The notes under the pieces: generated by a model
Told to the model about the DNA's origin: nothing
What the model saw: the letters and a program-made list of their open reading frames with translations, nothing else
Databases searched by the model: none
Assembly: GCA_019637175.1 (NCBI GenBank)
Contig: JAHBWD010000045.1
Location: forward strand, 1 to 64,000
DNA from: Labilithrix sp.
Lineage (GTDB): Bacteria; Myxococcota_A; Polyangia; Polyangiales; Polyangiaceae
Reading direction: 5' to 3'
DNA: 64,000 bases
In this document: positions 61,473 to 64,000 of the stretch, piece after piece
How positions within the stretch are numbered: the stretch's first letter is position 1
Layout of the letters: each line of letters opens with the position of its first letter
Translations under genes and position numbers: made by a program

Positions 61473-62306
61473 ATGCGCGCCCACGCGATCTTCGCTTTCG
61501 CCGCCGTCGTCTTCGCGGTCTCTCCCGCGCTCGCGCAGGAAGCGCCTGGCAGCGAGCCGGAGGCCCCGGCGGCGCCACAGGCCGAGCCGGAGCCGCCGCC
61601 CGCGCCCGAGGCCGCGCCTCCACCCGCGGCGCCCTCCCCGCGCGCGCAGCCCGCACCCGTCGAGCCGCCGGACGACGAGCGTGACGAAGAGATCGAGCCC
61701 GAGCGCGCACCGCAGAAGCTTCGCTCCGAAGGCATGCGGCTCGGCCTCGAGGCCGGCTTCTATCGAGCCTTCGCCGGCGACTTCGACCGTCTCAACGCCG
61801 GATCGCCCTCGCTCATCCCCGTCGGCGCCGACGTGTCGTTCCACACGAGCCCGACGCTCTTGCTCGGCTTTCACGGACACCTCGCGCTCGCCTCGCGCGA
61901 CGACTGCTTGAGCGCCGATCGATGCCGCGGGCGAGCCTACGCCCTCGGCGCGCACATCGAGACGCTCCTCTCGAAGCGCGCGCGCAGCTTCGTTCCTTGG
62001 CTGCGGTACGGCGTCGGGTGGGAGATGATCTACCACGGCGGCCAGGCCAACGACGCGGCCGGACACAAGTATCGGAACGCGATCGACTTCATGGATCTGC
62101 GCGTCGGCGGCGACTTCGTCGTGGCGCGCGGTGAAGCGGGCCGCACGACGCGCATCGGTCCCTTCATCGGTCTCGTCGGCGGGATCTCCACCGGCCAGTC
62201 GGGCGTCCAGCAGCAGGGCGGCGGCTTCCCTCGCAACCTCGACCGCGACGGCGGCAAGGCGCACCTCTGGTTCAACGTCGGCTTCCGCGGAAACCTCGAT
62301 CTCTAA
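61473..62306 (+). CDS. Outer-membrane beta-barrel-type protein with Pro-rich leader segment
   Basis: The 277-residue protein has a cleaved signal peptide (AVVFAVSPALAQ), about 50 Pro/Ala/Glu-rich residues, and a C-terminal half of alternating strands (GMRLGLEAGFYRAF, SLIPVGADVSFH, TLLLGFHGHLALAS, FVPWLRYGVGWEMI) that ends in FNVGFRGNLDL, close to an outer-membrane barrel signature though without terminal Phe. An ATG at 61461 is an equally possible start. The role is unknown. Confidence 0.78.
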   Translation: MRAHAIFAFAAVVFAVSPALAQEAPGSEPEAPAAPQAEPEPPPAPEAAPPPAAPSPRAQPAPVEPPDDERDEEIEPERAPQKLRSEGMRLGLEAGFYRAFAGDFDRLNAGSPSLIPVGADVSFHTSPTLLLGFHGHLALASRDDCLSADRCRGRAYALGAHIETLLSKRARSFVPWLRYGVGWEMIYHGGQANDAAGHKYRNAIDFMDLRVGGDFVVARGEAGRTTRIGPFIGLVGGISTGQSGVQQQGGGFPRNLDRDGGKAHLWFNVGFRGNLDL

Positions 62307-62671
62307 TCGACGAACGCTTCTCGATACGCGCTCTCGTCGAAGCCGACGACGACGCGATCGCGCGTCACGAGCACGGGCCGCTTCACGAGCTTTCCGTCTT
62401 GGGTCAGCCACAACATGATCTCTTCGTCCTTGGCCGATCCGAGCTTCTGCTTGTCGAGCGCGCGGTAGCTCTGACCGCTCGTGTTGAGCCACTTGCGGAG
62501 CGGCCGGCCGCTCTTCGGGATCCACGACGCGAGCTCCTCGGCGGTCGGCGGCGCCTCGACGATCGGCCGCACGTCGACCGCGACGTCGTGCGCGCCGAGC
62601 CATTTCAGCGCCTTCTTGCACGTCCCGCAGCCCGCGTACGACAGCACGAGCGGCCTCTTCTGCTTCGCCAT
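62303..62671 (-). CDS. ArsC/Spx-family thioredoxin-fold protein
   Basis: The 122-residue protein has the ArsC/Spx start LSYAGCGTCKKALKWLGAHDVAVDV with a CxxC redox pair, the family KSGRPLRKWLNTSG segment and a late PVLVTRDRVVVGFD. Family knowledge: members are arsenate reductases, or Spx-like RNA polymerase regulators; the YffB-like subgroup has this length and no ascertained activity. No arsenic genes are nearby. The start is supported by TACACT 7 nt upstream. It shares a 25-bp intergenic space with the divergent DUF829 gene. Confidence 0.88.
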   Translation of the reverse strand: MAKQKRPLVLSYAGCGTCKKALKWLGAHDVAVDVRPIVEAPPTAEELASWIPKSGRPLRKWLNTSGQSYRALDKQKLGSAKDEEIMLWLTQDGKLVKRPVLVTRDRVVVGFDESAYREAFVD

Positions 62672-62678
62672 CGGCCGC

Positions 62679-62684
62679 AGTGTA
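62679..62684 (-). promoter_or_regulatory. TACACT -10-like hexamer of the ArsC-like gene
   Basis: TACACT lies 7 nt before the ATG at 62671. It overlaps by two bases the TACCAT of the divergent gene. Confidence 0.5.
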
Positions 62685-62688
62685 CCAT
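62683..62688 (+). promoter_or_regulatory. TACCAT -10-like hexamer of the DUF829 gene
   Basis: TACCAT lies 8 nt before the ATG at 62697. It overlaps the opposite-strand TACACT by TA at 62683-62684, so the two genes cannot both be initiated at once. Confidence 0.45.
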
Positions 62689-62696
62689 CGGTCGGC

Positions 62697-63458
62697 ATGT
62701 CTCGCGGGCGCGCTCTGCTCCTCGGATGGGGGAACGCGACACGAAGCCAGCTCGCGGTCTACGAGCGGCTCCACACGGCGCTCGATCTCGAGCCGACGAG
62801 CGTGATCCCCGACACCCTGGCGGGCCTCCGCCGCCCCGAGGCCTATCCGCGCGCGCTCGCGCCGATCGCCGCCGATCTCGCGCGTGAAGGAGGCGATCGA
62901 CCGATCGTCGTCCACCTCTTCAGCGACAACGGCTTCGTCGGCTGGGCCGCGCTCCTCGCGGCGCTCGCCGAGACCGATCCCGGACGGCGGGCGCGTGACG
63001 CGATCCGCGCAGTGATCCTCGACTCTTCACCGGGGCTCTGGGCGGTGCGGGGAAAGATGGATTTCGCGCGGCGCTTCGCGCTCGGGATGACGCCCGCCGT
63101 GTCGCGCCTCGCCGGGCGCGGGGCGCTCGAGCGGATGCCGATCGTCACGCCCCTCCTCGGCGTCGGGTTCGTCGCTTACCAGCTCGTGTTCCGGCGCTCC
63201 GTGCGCGCGATGCTCTCTGCGCCGGCGATCGTCGAGCAGCACCAGCCGCGCTGCCCGCACCTCTTCCTCTACGGCGAGGAAGACGTCCTCGTTCCGCCGC
63301 GCGACGTCCGCGCGTGGATCGCGCGCCAGCGCGCCGGCGGCCTCGACGTGTCGGACGAGCCGTTCGCCAACGCCCGTCACGTGGCGCTCTACCCGAACGA
63401 TCCGCGGCGCTATCGTCGAGCCGTGAACGCGTTCATCCTTCGCGCCCTCGACGGCTAG
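62697..63458 (+). CDS. DUF829/TMEM53-like alpha/beta-hydrolase
   Basis: The 253-residue protein matches DUF829 (TMEM53-like): ALLLGWGNATRSQLAVYERL at the start, HLFSDNGFVGWAALL as the nucleophile elbow (FSDNG), then CPHLFLYGEEDVLVPPRDVRAW with the acidic residue and a late His in ANARHVALYPNDPRRY. It is a soluble, cytoplasmic serine hydrolase with unknown substrate. It is followed after 10 nt by the phosphodiester glycosidase gene. Confidence 0.85.
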   Translation: MSRGRALLLGWGNATRSQLAVYERLHTALDLEPTSVIPDTLAGLRRPEAYPRALAPIAADLAREGGDRPIVVHLFSDNGFVGWAALLAALAETDPGRRARDAIRAVILDSSPGLWAVRGKMDFARRFALGMTPAVSRLAGRGALERMPIVTPLLGVGFVAYQLVFRRSVRAMLSAPAIVEQHQPRCPHLFLYGEEDVLVPPRDVRAWIARQRAGGLDVSDEPFANARHVALYPNDPRRYRRAVNAFILRALDG

Positions 63459-63461
63459 GCT
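63456..63461 (+). promoter_or_regulatory. TAGGCT -10-like hexamer, 7 nt before the start at 63469
   Basis: TAGGCT overlaps the stop codon of the hydrolase gene and sits at -13 to -8 of the next ATG. Confidence 0.45.
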
Positions 63462-63468
63462 CGCTCCG

Positions 63469-64000
63469 ATGCGCGCGCAGGTCCTCCTCACCTTGGTCGC
63501 GATGCTCGCGCTCTCGGCGTGCAAGCGCACGAAGGGCGACGCCGATCAGGCGCGGCCCCCTTCGCTCGCGGGCGGCGCGCCGGCGTCGACGGAAGACGCG
63601 GGCGCCGACGCGGGCGACGCGATCGTCGAAGACGCCAGGACCTACGCGGTGCGTGCGTGGACGTTTCCTCTCGATCGCGTGGACCTGCGGATCGAGGACG
63701 TCGCCCTCTCGACCGCGCTCGAGGCGACGCTCGAGCGGACGGGCGCGGAGCTCGTCGTCAACGGCGGGTTCTTCGATCCCGCGGGCAAGGCCGTCGGCCT
63801 CGCGATCTCGGACGGCGCCGTGCTATCGCGCCTCTCGCGCGAGATGTCGGGCGGTGTGCTCACGTACGACGGCGAGCGCGCGCGCCTCTGGGAGACCGAG
63901 ACCTTCGCGATGCCCGAGCACGTGCGCTTCGCGATCCAGTGCAAGCCGAGGCTCGTCGTCGACGGCGCGGTCAACATCAAGCGCGACGACGGCAAACGAT
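63469..64000 (+). CDS. Phosphodiester glycosidase (NAGPA)-type lipoprotein (partial, 3' end missing)
   Basis: The frame starts at the ATG at 63469 and stays open to the window edge (177 codons). A lipoprotein signal (MLALSAC) is followed by a disordered Ala/Gly/Asp linker and a domain with the phosphodiester glycosidase (NAGPA) pattern: ELVVNGGFFDPAGKAVGLAISDG, GGVLTYDG, and RFAIQCKPRLVVDGAVN. Family knowledge: these enzymes remove GlcNAc from phosphodiesters, and bacterial members process exopolysaccharide or phage-type caps. The substrate is unknown. Confidence 0.85.
   Translation, partial: MRAQVLLTLVAMLALSACKRTKGDADQARPPSLAGGAPASTEDAGADAGDAIVEDARTYAVRAWTFPLDRVDLRIEDVALSTALEATLERTGAELVVNGGFFDPAGKAVGLAISDGAVLSRLSREMSGGVLTYDGERARLWETETFAMPEHVRFAIQCKPRLVVDGAVNIKRDDGKR

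Overview
The window looks like chromosomal DNA from a high-GC myxobacterium (Myxococcota, probably Polyangia-type). The grounds are very strong G/C third-position bias, long overlapping shadow frames on the opposite strands, a DUF1592/DUF1552 gene pair, a metalloprotease ending in a MYXO-CTERM-like tail, and about fifteen genes for candidate lipoproteins with disordered Pro/Gly/Asp-rich linkers. I see no rRNA, tRNA, CRISPR array, insertion sequence or prophage module. Both ends cut through genes.

Layout. 1-5.8 kb: a secreted repeat protein with a double-glycine leader (partial), a seven-repeat RCC1 lipoprotein, and the DUF1592-DUF1552 pair. 5.9-9 kb: ettA and a LuxR-type regulator with two HTH domains. 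9-18.2 kb: envelope proteins (ZU5-like lipoprotein, DUF1993, OmpA-like anchor, large beta-propeller lipoprotein, unknown lipoprotein, YkuD L,D-transpeptidase). 18.2-22.9 kb: two divergent unknown genes, a radical SAM enzyme, and a Flp-pilin-like/calpain fusion coupled to a small secreted protein. 22.9-29.8 kb: Cys-rich lipoprotein, alpha/beta hydrolase lipoprotein, crcB, GNAT, an SPFH protein, and a MshEN-pseudokinase-PilZ protein. 29.8-36.4 kb: FAD oxidoreductase, aroC, Rpn-family nuclease, DUF420, AraC regulator, beta-helix lipoprotein. 36.4-41 kb: rdgC and a coupled partner, a small lipoprotein carrying an AT-rich inverted repeat, a 17-bp tandem repeat array, a Gly/Trp-rich lipoprotein, a crotonase and a GAF-like protein. 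41-49.2 kb: alpha-2-macroglobulin coupled to penicillin-binding protein 1C. 49.2-64 kb: Tat amidohydrolase, GNAT, membrane proteins, PHB-depolymerase-like esterase, matrixin protease, DUF4328 protein coupled to a caspase-fold/PPC lipoprotein, D-aminoacylase-like amidohydrolase, AraC regulator, outer-membrane protein, ArsC/Spx-like protein, DUF829 hydrolase and a partial phosphodiester glycosidase.

How it works together. Most of the coding capacity serves the cell envelope and secretion: peptidoglycan crosslinking (YkuD, PBP1C), periplasmic defence (alpha-2-macroglobulin), secreted proteases (calpain, matrixin, clan CD) and surface lipoproteins. Regulation is represented by three HTH regulators and one protein with two predicted c-di-GMP-binding modules.

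The most unexpected signals are these. (a) A TAnnnT hexamer recurs 5-8 nt before the start codon of about fifteen genes that lack a Shine-Dalgarno sequence, which suggests widespread leaderless transcription. (b) A bacteriocin-type double-glycine leader sits on a long Gly-Tyr-Asp repeat protein. (c) A Flp-pilin-like N-terminus is fused to a calpain-type cysteine protease. (d) A MshEN-pseudokinase-PilZ fusion. (e) A clan CD cysteine-protease-like lipoprotein with twin PPC domains.
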